A stretch of 64,000 bases of DNA from assembly GCA_030295235.1 (NCBI GenBank), contig AP026162.1, positions 1,240,001 to 1,304,000 on the forward strand, written 5' to 3'. The position numbers and the translations under genes were made by a program. The first letter of the stretch is position 1. The number at the start of each line of letters is the position of its first letter. Source of the stretch: Fistulifera solaris. Lineage: Eukaryota; Bacillariophyta; Bacillariophyceae; Naviculales; Stauroneidaceae. A model generated the notes under the pieces. It made no database searches. It was not told the DNA's origin and saw nothing but the letters and a program-made list of their open reading frames with translations. Positions 1-12,433 of this stretch are shown here, in pieces.

Positions 1-1436
1 TTCCATCCAAATAATATTTCTCGGTCTTCTCGAGAAGTTCCCTTTCTGAAAGAGAGCGATGGTACTCTTCTCTTATACGATTTGACCCTGGAACAGCTTC
101 AGTTGCCTTTACAATCAACAAGTGAGCTTTTTCGATTTCTCCCAAAGCCATCAACGCCCGCCACATTCTTATCCAATTCTTATCGTACGATGGATCGTGT
201 TCAATGGCTTTTTCGCAATCCTCTATACAAGTTTCAAACTTCTTTTCTCTGAAAAATGTGACAGCTCGATTCGAATGGACATGTGACATAAGTGCTCTAT
301 CTTCGACACTTTGCGGGCGAAACGAATCCATCATGCGGATGGCTTCTGTGTACAGTTTTCGGGCCCCTGCAAAGTCACCTTTGTTGAACTTTGCATTTGC
401 TTGCTTTTTCAGCTTGTGTGCTTTGTCAATTAAATCATCAGTAAACCCTCTAGACTTAGTATCATTCGGTTTCTCATCACCTTCAAGATCGTCGTCGTAA
501 ATAGTTTCGAGCTCGCCTTCTGGTCCTCTTTCGCTATCCGTTGTCTCTACAAAATTGACCACTCCAGATTCACCGCAGAAGGCCATACTGTTGATGGAGG
601 TACCAAAATCATTCGTAAGCTTTCCAACAAGAAAGGAAGCATGTCCGTTCATGTCGAAGCTAAAGTCATCATCATCTTCCTCCTCGTCTAGGGGCGATGG
701 TGACTCGTCTTGAAATGGGTCGCCATTATTACTTTCTTCTGCTGCAACAGAATGTATCACCGATACGGGAGTTTCCGATATCTTTCGAGAAATCTTGCTT
801 GGCGGGGTGTCTCGTCTAGCATTTGTTGACTGTGTATTCGAACCCGAGTTCAGTTTCTTCCACCGAGGAAAGTGTGTAAGCTGTCCATCGATGTCTTTGT
901 TTCCATTTTCTGGCGCTGACTCATCGGAAGTATCCGTTGGAACTGTTTCCTCCCGTTTTTCCGATTTATTTTTTGTCTCCGGCTTCAAGAGCTTGTGATC
1001 ACTTCCTCGATCCGCGTGCATTGTGGCGTGCGACAAAAATTTTCCATAATCCCCCGTCCAGTTGCAATCGGCGTCTTCGTCGACACACTGCACCTGAACC
1101 AACGCCAGCACACGGTATGCTAAAGGCTGTGCTTCCGATAAAGGTCTTGCAGCAATCGATAATGTTCCGAATTCCATGCATTCCACGGAGGGGTCGCTCG
1201 AAAGGTCTCCCCTTGCAGACGGGACACGTAATTTGGTGCTTGCGTAGATTGCATTGAAGGGCCCAGCTCTCTAAACATCTCCGACAGAAGGGATGCGAGC
1301 AGCGGCTGGTTACAACCGCATCTAGAGAAGCCAAATTGGTGCAGATGACGCAAACAAAGGAACTGTAGTGCTTTTCGTCCGAAAGGACCTTTCTCTGATC
1401 GTAACCCGAGGTTATCTGAGACAGATCGAAACCCAT
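1..1436 (-). CDS. RING-finger and TPR protein (3' end outside window; one apparent frameshift)
   Basis: Partial gene beginning with ATG at 1436 and running off the left edge. The first ~80 residues hold a C3HC4-type RING finger (CVIC, then CSHPFCRRC, then CPVC), which suggests an E3 ubiquitin ligase. Downstream is a short conserved block (PLAYRVLALV...C.W.GDYG), an acidic linker, then a TPR-like helical region at about 1-440 (NKGDFAGARKLYTEAI, HSNRAVTFFREKKFETCIEDCEKAI). The RING frame and the rest are in different frames. They join perfectly if one G of a GGGG run (1209-1212, minus strand) is removed, giving CPVCKGDLSSDPS. I infer a sequencing or assembly indel. The RING-TPR combination is seen in the sequence; substrate and partners are unknown. 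Confidence 0.75.
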
Positions 1437-2026
1437 CGCGGATTCCTCACAACAGGCTTAATGCACTCTCGTGTGGTTAAATTTATTCAGTTACTACTCC
1501 CTGCCATTTATTGGAGCATTGTTGCTTTTTAGGTTTTTATAGTCTAGCTCTTCCCTTTTTCTTGTAAAGTCTTCGATGGGCAGGCGTTTTTGTTGTGGGC
1601 GTTGGAGGAGCAAGTTTCAACAACCAGAAAGCGGACATCGGACACTATGACCATGCTACTCGACGATACAGAGTATAGGCATAGTAAGTAAGAACATGGC
1701 CCAGAACCGGTATTCAAAGGTCACAACTACCGAGAACAAGAAATATTCGTACCGGTGGTACCAGGTAGGATCTAAGGCAAACTTACTTGTGATAGGGTAA
1801 TTGCAATTTGGAATAAAATCAGGGCAAACCTAAAGAATAATAAGCAGAATCGAGTTATAGGCGTTGAAACTAAGTTCAGGGAAGAAGTTGTTACTATTCT
1901 GGTGCTAAAAATGATGAATTAATGACCTAAGATTGGTTTTGATTTTTTTGGACTCCGCCTGAATTGGGGGAGCTAAGGCTGTGGGCGCCTGAGAAAGTTC
2001 GTCGCGTAATATCCTGTTTCGGCAAT
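1437..2026. other. intergenic spacer
   Basis: About 590 bp between the 3' end of the NOP9 gene and the start of the RING-TPR gene, both on the minus strand. It must hold the promoter of the RING-TPR gene and the NOP9 terminator. I see no gene or clear repeat in it. Confidence 0.5.
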
Positions 2027-4116
2027 CTATTTCATACTGATGGCTGCCACTATATCATCTGTCCCCATCAGCTTCCGAAGTTTCTTCTTTTTATGACTTG
2101 CGTCTCCTTCAGCTGCTTTCTTCTTCTTGGACGGAGAACTATCCGCTCGAATCATTTCGTCCAACCAGTCGCCTTTTCCGCTCTTTTTTCTTCAGCTGAC
2201 GCCGCCATTCGGTAGCCCCTTTCATTTCAAACTCAAGCACCAAGCATTCATCCAGAATATTCCTACCCATGCTTACGCCACTAAGCCTTTTTCTTCCCCT
2301 TCGCAAGCTCAGTCATGAGATCTTCTTGAGACCTCTCGTCCTTCAACGCATGGCATAGTTTCCTGACAACATGATGGCCAATTCGATCAACGGCCAAAGC
2401 AACCCATCGAGATGAAAGCTTCGAAGCAAGTCTCGACAAACCGGTCGCAAATACTTTGTCATAAACGGGGCCCTCAAGTAAGCCGTCAATCAAGCATCGA
2501 CTTCCCAGCCCGTCCTTACATATCAATTCAAGCACATCCAATGGTAGTTCCACGATACCGCCAATAACTTGTTTACACAACTTCGGATCAAACTTCAGCA
2601 AGAAGTGAATGCATCTGGCACCAGCTACATTCAGCATTAGTCTTTCTCCATCGCGTTGTGGCTTTTTTGCCTCGATCAGTGCTTCCACACATTCTTGAAT
2701 GCGTAGAGATGGTGCATTCTGCAATGTCGAGAATCCTTTACTTATGGCGTCATGAATCTTTTGTTGACATACATCAAAGCGCGCCGATGCTTCGATCATC
2801 CGCCAAAGCAAGCTTCTGAGTTTAGCAGTCGAGTCGAGAATGACGCCGTTCGTCACCAATGGTAATAGATTATCAATCAGAACAGCAGCCTGCTCTTCGG
2901 CGTGTGCAGTTGCAAGCAAATTTTCAACAATAAAATGGCTTACATGATGCTGGGCGTACTCTTGCAGTGTTTTCGCGGTTAAGAAATCTCCTGCCTCTAA
3001 GATACCAGCATAGAACTCAGCGGGGCTCAAAAGAAGTAAGGTCTCCAAACAACGAGAACCTGAGGGATCACCAGCTAGACCATATATGACGTCTGGCACC
3101 CATTGGTGCTTGTTTGCTGGTTCCCAGCACAATAAACGTTTTGCCAACAGATGTGCCGGTGACTCTGGCTCGAACGAAGGTTCGGGTCTTATGTTTCCAA
3201 GATGATGATCCAGCATCGATCGTTCCTCCCATTCCTTAAATCTGTCAGACCACTCTTCTCTACTGCAGTCGCGATACGTAAGGACACGAAGTAAAATACT
3301 CAATAAAGCCCCTGACCCTTGACAGGCAAAGCTTTGCAGGTCGCCTGGTGGGAGCACACAGTCTCCAGTTAACCCAGCAGTCATCTCATCTAGTGCTTGT
3401 GATATCCTAGCGTCTAAGCAATTTATGTGTGGTTCTTTGAAAAACAAGAGTCGAGTATCTCGCTGCTTCGAAGAATCATCAATGTCTTTCTTCTTTTTCT
3501 TTGACTTTCCTCGCCGAAATGGATTTCCGTTCACCTTTAATTCTTCCACTCCACCAAATACGCAAATGAGCGATCGTAGAACATGAGATCCACAAATATG
3601 CACTGCCAGATCTGCAGCGTCTTCGGCCAATTCAGAATGAAAATCAATCAGCAAGTCAATCAGTGATTCTTGATCGAGATCCGACAAAGGGGGCGCGTGC
3701 TCGTGCTTCGCCAGGTCGACCTGAGAAATACGTCCGATTTGCTGAAGAATAGTTTGAAGCAAATGCGACCCGTAACGATGTCTCGCAAGAAACATGGCGT
3801 AGCCTTTCGTTGCGGTCAACCAGGTACAAGCAGCATATTCCGAGAATGGCGCTGTGATGTGTACGAGAGTTTCGAGGACTTCAGCGGCCTGCTCGTCCCC
3901 GGCTAACGATGCGATTTCGTTTCTAACCTCTTCCAAAGCAACGAGTGCAGCAGCGAATCCGCTTGGAAACTCTTGTGACCCATCTTGCTCTTTTGCGAGG
4001 AAGGCATTTACTTCCTCTGTCGCGACCTGTACATCCAAAGGAAGCGAACGCAGATATGAAACTGTATCAGGATTCGGTCTCCGGGGACGATTATAATCGC
4101 TTTCGTTCCCTTTCAT
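2027..4116 (-). CDS. NOP9: NOP9-like Pumilio-repeat nucleolar RNA-binding protein (two apparent frameshifts)
   Basis: Nop9 is a nucleolar PUF-like protein needed for small ribosomal subunit (18S) maturation. The main frame (4116 to 2281, 611 aa) shows repeated Pumilio-type helices: HRYGSHLLQTILQQ, HICGSHVLRSLI, SGSRCLETLL, HVSHFIVENLLA, LGSRCLIDGLL and GHHVVRKLCHAL, plus a basic KKKKK stretch near residue 210. The annotated stop at 2281 is probably false. Removing one A from a five-A run (plus-strand T at 2288-2292) continues into LSGVSMGRNILDEC...EWRRQL, the usual last repeat. Removing one A from a six-A run (2184-2189) then leads through DWLDEMIRAD and a lysine-rich nuclear tail to a TAG at 2027-2029. 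The repaired length is about 695 aa, close to the family's ~640-670. The tail is inferred. Confidence 0.8.
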
Positions 4117-4605
4117 GGTTATGTGCTGTTCGGTGCTGTTCAGGGAAAAGTCAAAGAAAAAATGGTGAACTGTAAGCTCTCATCAAGATCAATAAGATAA
4201 AGAAAACGAAAAATAATGCGGTTGGTGGCCGCGTTTCTTTTGATCAAACTGTACCTGGTAAAGAGTGTGCATAGTGATTCCAAATTCCATCATGTACTAT
4301 AAAGCCGAATGTAGGCGCGGCTTTTTGTGACTTAATTCAGTCCCGGAATTATCGGCGGAATTAGGAACACGCATGGCAGAGTTGAAGGTTGAAAAATAAT
4401 CGAAATCTATTCTGCCGCCTTATTATGCTACACGACCATGTACATTGTCATGATGTTTTGAAAATTGATTCGAATGAGGATCTATTAAAACATGGTTGAA
4501 GATATGAAACACAGATTTACTATTAGGTTTTAACAATTGGATCATCAACAAGATATAATGAACATTGGAACCTGTAGCTTGCTGCTTTAGAGTTCCTAAG
4601 AAGGC
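4117..4605. other. intergenic spacer
   Basis: About 490 bp between the NOP9 start and the stop of the CBP/p300-type gene; it should carry the NOP9 promoter. Nothing else recognisable. Confidence 0.5.
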
Positions 4606-7600
4606 CTACGAGGTATGATAGAGTTCGTTTTGGGCTTGACGACGTCGATCGTCCATGAGTTGTTGTTGTCGATGCAGTCTTTCGTTTCTGTCACGTATTC
4701 TATCACAGAAAGGGACTGGACACGAGTCGGCGACTTCGCACGTCCGTGCGTGAATCGCACACAACGAGATAAGTCGAGTGCATATTCTGCAATCAGTGTT
4801 GGGCTTGATATCACAACTTCGTACGTGGTTAAACAGCTTCTTCATTTTCTGACAATTTTGAAGAGAACAAGCCGGAGCGCCTTGACAACCACCTGCGTGC
4901 TCTAGCAACGCACAATGCGCTTTAAGGGCTTTCTGGCGATCTTCCTGGCTCATTGCTGTGTCAATCGATACTTCCATATCAATGGGCGTAAAGGTGTGAG
5001 ACAGGTCGTGTTCGAAACGCGAGTCTCGCTTGGCCCATAGACCTGAAGTTACTGGCTTGTAGCAGTCCTCGCACAGGTCAAATTTCGAGCAATTATTACA
5101 GCTGTATCGAACACCGTGTGTTATGTCTCGGTAGCACGCACCGCACTGTTGAAGAAAGAGAGGAGCTGCTGGATTATGAAGCTGAAACAACACCATCATT
5201 GTCGAGTGCTTCGCCCTCCGTAATTCATCGAACTGACAGTGGCTACTTTGACAGTAATTGAGAAAGCGTTGACGCGATTCAAATAGCTCTACTTCAATCG
5301 GTTCGTCGGGATCAACCGTGTCCGTGACGTACTTTGGAGAAGAATTTACTCCCTCAAAATGGCGAGAAAGAAGTGGTTTGATCTCTTCAATACCCCGCTT
5401 TGCGAGGCGCTGGGAGTCCTCCACTGATAAATTCGGATCAATACTGATTTTATAAACCGCATCAAAAGAACTAACTTGCTCCTTCGAATATGCGATATCA
5501 GGATTCTTTTCTTCCTCAACAGCCAAGATGTCACTAGGTGCGGTCGGATGCTCACGATTAGAGCTAAGATGTGCTTCTGAATTTGCCGTAGAACTTGGCT
5601 TCGTATCAGCTGCTTCAAGTAGTTTATCGGTGACTACAGAATCTTTAGGAGACTCCTCCTCAATTTGATTCGGCGGCTGCTCGTCAATTTTCATTGTTTC
5701 AACACAATAGATCTGTTCTTTATTTGACACTTCTGAACTAGAGGAGTTCACTTCCCGGACGCTCGCAGGTAAAATAACTTGTTCTGGTGCCGCACCTTGT
5801 ACAGCAGCGTTGGTAAATGAAGTTTGCCCATTTTCATCTGCTTCGACTTGATTGGTCGCGCTTACAGTCTCTCCCGCTGAGATTGTAGTCACAGTATCAC
5901 CTTCACAAGCAATAGATTCGTCTTGGTTTCCACCAACCACATTGCCTCTCGATTTTAAGGTTTCCTGAGTTTCGTCACAGCAGGCATGCGAGTCATCGTT
6001 GTCACCTGCTGATGGATTCGCATCCGCAGCAACGCGATCAACGCCCTCTATAGAAGATCCGCCCGTCGCGTCGTTCTCCACTGCCACATTCTCATTTGCA
6101 AGGTCGGGACTAGCTTCGCCATCCACCGAATCATTTTCAAATTGTTTTGTGCCTGATTTGGACAAAGGAAAACCTTTTATGGATTCATCGTTACTCTCTT
6201 GGGGTCCAGTTTCGATCGCAACTTTGACTTCGGTAAGTTCCGGTTTAACAACAACTTTGTTGGAATCGCTACCTTCATTGTTACTGTTGTCGACTTTCTC
6301 TTCGTCGAATGTACCACTCTCTGTTGTTGTTTCAAAGTTGCAATCAACAGCCTTTGTCTCACCCTTCTCCTGTTTGTTATCATCCACCAGAACGCGGTTA
6401 ATTGGGTCGTCCTGGTTTGTCTGAGAGCTTGCTTGATCAAGTATATTATTGTCTGTGACAGGCTGGATACCAAGTGATTGTTCAATATCAGTAGTCACGC
6501 GCTGAGAAGGCACATTGCAATCAACGCTCAGAGCTTCGGTGTTTGACTTAATTCCTAGTTCGACTATTTCGTCCACTTTTTCGACCGTAGCCACGACAAT
6601 AGTTTTCGATTCGGTATCGTCTTCTTTAACAAAGATTGTTGTCTTCACCGGTTGTTCATCTACATGAGTGGCTTCTTCTGTTTTTTCTTGAACATTCCCC
6701 CCGCTAGGTGCGACATCGCCGTTTTCCGTCGGCGATGAAAACTTTTCTTGTACAGGCTTGATATCGTCATCAACGTCAACTTTTGTTTCCGATAACGGCG
6801 AGTGCATTCTCTCCGTCGCAGTAACGTTCGCCGTTGAACCAGAGTCTTTCTCTAGAATGTTATTATCATCAGCTAGTTGCGCTTCCGAAACTTGTAAAGT
6901 TTGTTCCTCGCCTGTTGAAACAGCAAGGAAGTCATCCTTTGCCATGGCATCTGCGCTTGGCTCTTCTTTTACAATCGAGCCAGCTTGTTCGAAGAGATCA
7001 TTTCGCGTGTGCAACAAGCCTGTGTCCTTGCCACTTATCTTCGCTCGCTTGCTACGTACTATTTCGTCGTCACTATCATCTTTGAACTCGGTCACGTCGT
7101 CGCCGCTTTCAACTGCAGCAGCGAAGCGTCTGCTTCTAAGATGGACAACGATGAAGTTGTCTTTCATTTGACGAAGATTAAAACCAAGGCGAGTCATTAC
7201 TGTGTCCTTCGCATTGGACTCTGGTATTGGCGTTTCCTTTTCTCTTTCCGTCTTTATTATAGTTTCAATCTCACCAGGAATGTAGTCTCCTTCGAAGTAT
7301 GGCAAGCACGTTGGTCGTCCTGTTGCCCACGGTACCGAATCGACGCCGCCTTCCACAAAGTACTCATCGTACAAGGTAGTCGTTCGAATCACTATGCCCT
7401 CTGCCTTCGCTCGATCCAGCATCCCATGATACCAGGCTCTGAGCATATCTTCACGTGGTATCAACTGGTGGGCAGGGTGAATGTGAAATATATAGTCGTC
7501 GCCCGGGGTTGGTGGGCAGCTCCAAATATGAGCCGTATGAAAGCCGCGCGCTTTGACGTAACGAAGATACTCAACCAGCACTGTGTGATAAACAAGCGTT

Positions 7601-10600
7601 CGATAACATTTCGGTTCAAAGTATTGAACTGAGTCTAGGTACGACACATACACCCGTCTGCGGTTCGGAGCCGGGGAATCATGACCGTACTCATAGACAT
7701 ACATGGCGAAAAGAAGGGTATCAGCCCCGTGAATCTTCTGAAATAAGGCAATACATTTTGTACGAACAGGGTAGTCCTTTGCACATCCCTCATCCTTATA
7801 ACGTCGCAGCATCTGCAATAAAAGAAAGGATAAGTTTACTCCATTATTGAAAGTGGATCGTAGACAGGTCAGTCTCACCTCTTCTCCAACAAAATGTCTC
7901 TTTTCGGTATTCGACACGACGCGGATTGACAAAGAATCTGCCTTCTCAACATCATCAACCGATAAACCGAGTTCATCCGACCGATCTTTATAGGCTTTCT
8001 CGAGAGCAGCTAGAACGCCATTTTCGATCGCTTCACTCATTTTGCAGTGAGGTAGATCAGCAGCAACCTTAATTTGTTTCGAGAAAGCCCTACCAATACT
8101 GCCTTTACTCAGATAGCAATTTGGACAAGTATACCGTGCACCAGTCTTGTTGACTCGTCCATTAAACAAGGAGCAAATCTGGTGAACCCAAGAGTTGCAG
8201 TGATCGCAATTGACCCAACCCTCCTCAGGAAGAGCATCATTTTTGCATTCCTGCAACTCAATCTTTCTCACTTCGGTGCCGTCGTCAAGCATGATGGGCT
8301 GATCTTCAGCAAGATGATGAAAGCATCCTTGGCACCAAAAGTTCTGCTTCGCCCGGTCAGTGTAGTAAGTTGCGTGTCGCTTGATTTCTTGCATTTTACA
8401 ATCGCCTTGACAGTATAGCACAGTCGGCTCAAATTTTCTATTCTGGTTTCCACAAAGCGAGCATAGTTCACCCTTCTTCTCCAAGTTCAAATGGGAAGAC
8501 TCAAGCTCTAAAAATGGTACTGAGCTTGTCTGCTTAATGATGAAAGACCCACCGCACATATTCTTACCTTGGATCAAAGCACGATACGCCAAGTGAAACT
8601 TATCCAGCATAGATTTCGCCAATTCCCCGACTTCACTACTTTCTCCGTTGTACAAAATAGCGTTTTCGAAAACGAGACAAGTGTCGCGGGCAAAAGATTC
8701 GGTATCGTTGTAAATTGCATTTTCCAGCTTTTTCTTAACGAGCTCAAGACACATGGGTGTTTTCACCACATCAAAATAGTCCGGAAGACCCAGTGTTACA
8801 GGATCTACAGGATCGTGAAACACCCAACCAAACTGATCGTCGATTAGAGTCTGGATTATTGGTAGGCACTTGTGTGTCACTGTTCGAGAAGACAGACAGA
8901 ACCGTTTATTCAAAGATTCAAGATGTTTCATGATCTCATCTCTAGACATCAAAGGAATAAGCGACGTTTCATCAAGCCCAGAGCCAAGTGAAGGGGTTCG
9001 CTCTCCGGAACTCGTCTCTGATGGTATACTTTCAGTTTTGGTGGTCGCCGCCCGCTTGGAATATTGAGGTGAGTCGTCGTCTGCTTCGCTGGGTCTTTTC
9101 TTTGAAACAGGCGGATTTATACCCAGCGTTTTCCCTTTTCCGCCCCGCCTTCCCTTGCCTCCGCTATACCTTTGCTTTGCTGGAACGGGCGACTTGCGTG
9201 ATAAAGTTCCTTGGTTGTGCCCCTCAACTATTGAACCAGAAGGTTGGACTCCCTGCACGTTACCTGGAGCCAAACTCATACTACCCTGTAAACCCTGTTG
9301 TTGTGTGATAAGCTGCTGCTGAAACTGCTGTTGTTGAAATTGAGCTTGTGCAGTCATTTGGTTCTGGTCAAGTTGCTGGTTGCCACTACCTGTCATAAGC
9401 ATTTTTACCTCTTGCTGTAACATAAGCTGTTGTTGTTGACACTTCTTTTGTAGGTGCCGCAAAAGCATTTGTTGTTGCTGCAGCTGCTGCGCTTGCGGTG
9501 AATTAGGATCTTGAATTTGACGACCATGCATTTCGAGTTGCTTTTGTTGCTTTTCAAGTTCTTCTTGCTTCTTTTGAAGTTGTTTCAGATTCTCAAGCTG
9601 CTGCTTCAATTTCAATTGCTGTTGCTGTTTCACCTGCTGCAATTGAACACCCTCAGGCGCTGAATTCACTAAGTTCTGAGGCGCGACTGGCTGCATAGAA
9701 GACTGCTGCTGAACAGGAAGCGGCTGCATGATATTTTGGTTCATTAAGCCCGTGGACATCTGCCCCACGCCTTGCTGCATTGAATGCTGCTGGTATGGTG
9801 AGTGAGACTGCTTCATTGAATCTTGATCTCGCGTAAGAGGATCATTGGTCATAGCATCAGTGTCTTTTTGATTGATTTTCATCATTACAGGGCCGCAGAC
9901 TTCGCAGCTCGCGGTCTTTCCATTACTCTTGCAGATACGGTAGTGGTTGAGGACGCAGCGGCTACTGACGCAGTGGGGCGTCTTACAGTTTTTATCCCTG
10001 CATGCCTTCATATGCCGCCATAACGTAACCATCTGAGAGCAAAATCTAGTTTGACATGCCGCGCCAGCGGTGCATTTACTGGCATGACGGAGCAATAACA
10101 GTCTTTGTTGCTGTTGCAAAATAACTTTCTTCTTTTGCATCGACGAATCCATGCCACCTGAAGCACCAGTTGTATCCCAAAATTGTGACGACTGCGTGTT
10201 CCAGTTTTGAGAATTTATCTGCGCGGAATTCAAAGTCTGACCCCCAGTATCACCCATCTGAGAAGGGCCTGACATCATGCTCGACATGGGCTGCTGTTGT
10301 TGAATCATAGAAGGTTGCATTTGTTGCTGTTGCGACAGACTCATTCCGCCCATCGGCAAAACGCCTGCGTTCAGTGGCATTGTAGTCAGGTTTGCATCAG
10401 CGCCCATACTGCTACCATATTCCGCGCTTCCACTGTTTGGCCAACTACTGTTTGTCTGAAATTGAGAAGACGTCTGTCGCTGCTGAAGATTTCCCATCAT
10501 TGGAGGCGCAGACGAATTTGCGCCCATACTACTACTAAAACTAGTCGAATGGTTCATTTGCCCGCCCAATGGATGCATATGAGATGGCAACTGCGACTGA

Positions 10601-12433
10601 TTAATGGGGGCTATTCCCATGGCTGAATTCATCGAGGTGTTCATTGGATCCTGAGTAGATTGAATCGAACTCGAGTAAATCGTGTTGTCGTTGTTGTTAG
10701 ATGTCTGAAACGAAGACCTGCCTTGACTTCGCCCAGATGGCATGGGCTTGGTCTGGTTCGACTGGTCCCCCGATTGTTGACTAGCAGACGACGACGGCCG
10801 ATGAAGTTCCAGTCCATGAGCGATTGCTTGGAGACGACGTCTTAACGTTCCGAAATCCATGTATTCTTCTTTAGTCTGCGCGGATCGGTAAAGGTGCTCT
10901 TCCAAACTTTTTGCCATGTGCGGAAGCCTGCGAAACGAACAAACATTAGATGCGGACTTGCGAACGACGATAGTGATGTCGGTCAATACTTACTTCGACG
11001 AAACACGGTCCGTATCGGGTCTCATGTGCCTGATAACTTCCAGAATTCGGAAAATCACCTCGCGCCGATCAGGGAGGTCTGCGTTAGACTGCCAGCCACC
11101 AGCAAAACTACCGTCTAGAAATGCTCTCTGATCCGAACTTCCGCTTGTACGTTGACTACTATTAGTATTGTCCTGTCTGTGATTTCCTGCATTTTGTTGA
11201 GAGCGCACAGACGAATCGTTGAGACCAGAATTGATTCCCAACAAAGGCGAGTTGTTGTACGAATGGTTGCCCCCTTGCTGACTCGAAACGCTGCCACCGC
11301 CACTAAACCTTGAGGGTTCTTGTTGAAGCAAGGTTTGATTCGTTAACTGTTGAGGCTGTTGCTGTCTCATGCTATCCGGTCCAAGTTGCGATGAATCTTG
11401 CATCGTCATCTGAGGGACTCTTAGTTGTTGGTCGTTAAACGTTCCCATAGCTAGTCCCTGCGGCATACTCTCCACTGAATTTTGACCTGGCATTTGCATT
11501 CTTGAAGTCATCAACCCTCCTCCGCTGAGAGACCCTGTCATGCCCACGGACTGCTGATGACCCATCGCCGAAGCCTGCTGCATCATGCCCATCATATCAT
11601 TACTATTACCTGATGCATTCATATGAGACAAGCCCTGTTGTTGTTGCTTCATTTGTTGATACATTTGCTGCTGCTGCGCTTGGAGAAATTCCGGAGACGG
11701 CGTAACAGATCCCTGGGGATTCGACACGCCATGCATTTGATTGCCTTGCTGTTGTTGCATCACTCCCATTCCCTGAGCATGATTCTGCATACCCGCCAGC
11801 TGTCTCTGTAACATCATCTGCTGTTGTGATTGAGCATTCTGATTTCCCAGCTGCGCCGCGGAACTCGAACTTATTTGCCGAATCGCCGCAACCGGATTCG
11901 GAATCTGTGGTTGCTGTTGTGCTAATTTTTGAGCTTGTGCTTGCTGCTGCTGTTGAAAAAGTACTTGCATGTTCTGCATAGAGCTAGAGGACGTATCGAC
12001 AAAGCCTTTTGTATTTCCCCCGAAGTTTCCCATTCCGCCTACTCCCATCGATGCCATTAAACGCGCCGAACTACCACTACTCGCATCCATTGGTGACTGA
12101 GACACGTTTCCTGCAGCCATCGCATTCCAATTAGCATTAACCGCCATCATATTGGTGTTTGCTTTCATACCGGCACCAGCAGTCATCATCGCGTTCGACG
12201 GAGTATTTCCTTGTTGATGCATCATAGAGAGAGCGGGGCTACTCAGGTGTCCGCCTTGTTGCCCAAAAAGCTGCTAATGGCTGAACATTCATACCGCCAC
12301 TACTAAATTGATTGCCTGACATCATTTGAGGTTGCGGAACATGCATCTGCTGCTGTTGTTGTTGAAGGAGGCGCTGCTGCATGTCTTGCAGTGACTGGCC
12401 GTTCATACCAGCCATTCCATTTTGGGACTGCAT
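4606..12433 (-). CDS. HAC: CBP/p300 (plant HAC)-type histone acetyltransferase
   Basis: Transcriptional co-activator that acetylates histones and other nuclear proteins. The predicted product is ~2,560 aa. In order (approximate residues): Q/M/G-rich disordered N-terminus; KIX-like domain (455-515); TAZ1 zinc finger (760-830, LRHASKC...CRDKNCKTPHC); Q-rich segment; bromodomain (1170-1265, GLPDYFDVVKTPM); RING/PHD zinc module (1290-1425, WVNCDHCNSWVHQIC); KAT11 catalytic domain from ~1470 (HIWSCPPTPGDDYIFHIHP, LPYFEGDY); an acidic ~600-residue insertion (~1725-2320); the HAT C-terminus (RRAKHSTMMVLFQLHNP); ZZ finger (2385-2435); TAZ2 (2460-2540). Introns: 10928-10993 (66 nt, GTAAGT...CGCAG, inside KIX) and 7813-7878 (66 nt, no in-frame stop). 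One extra T in a TTTTT run (plus-strand A at 12265-12269) separates the first ~55 residues from the rest; I infer an indel. ATG at 12433 chosen as the first in frame. Confidence 0.93.

Noticed and set aside
1120-1353. Separate 77-codon gene inside the RING-TPR locus
   Set aside because: It is an alternative frame over the frameshift region; the RING and downstream frames explain the sequence better.
2027-4116. NOP9 as a pseudogene
   Set aside because: The frame breaks are single-base changes in A runs, the downstream sequence still reads as the expected C-terminus, and the same pattern affects many essential genes in the window.
6985-7632. 215-codon ORF on the plus strand
   Set aside because: It lies entirely antisense to the HAT region of the HAC gene, lacks recognisable motifs and is explained as a shadow frame.
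10928-10993. Two separate genes at the split in the KIX domain
   Set aside because: The gap is a 66-nt GTAAGT...CGCAG intron whose removal joins a continuous KIX domain.
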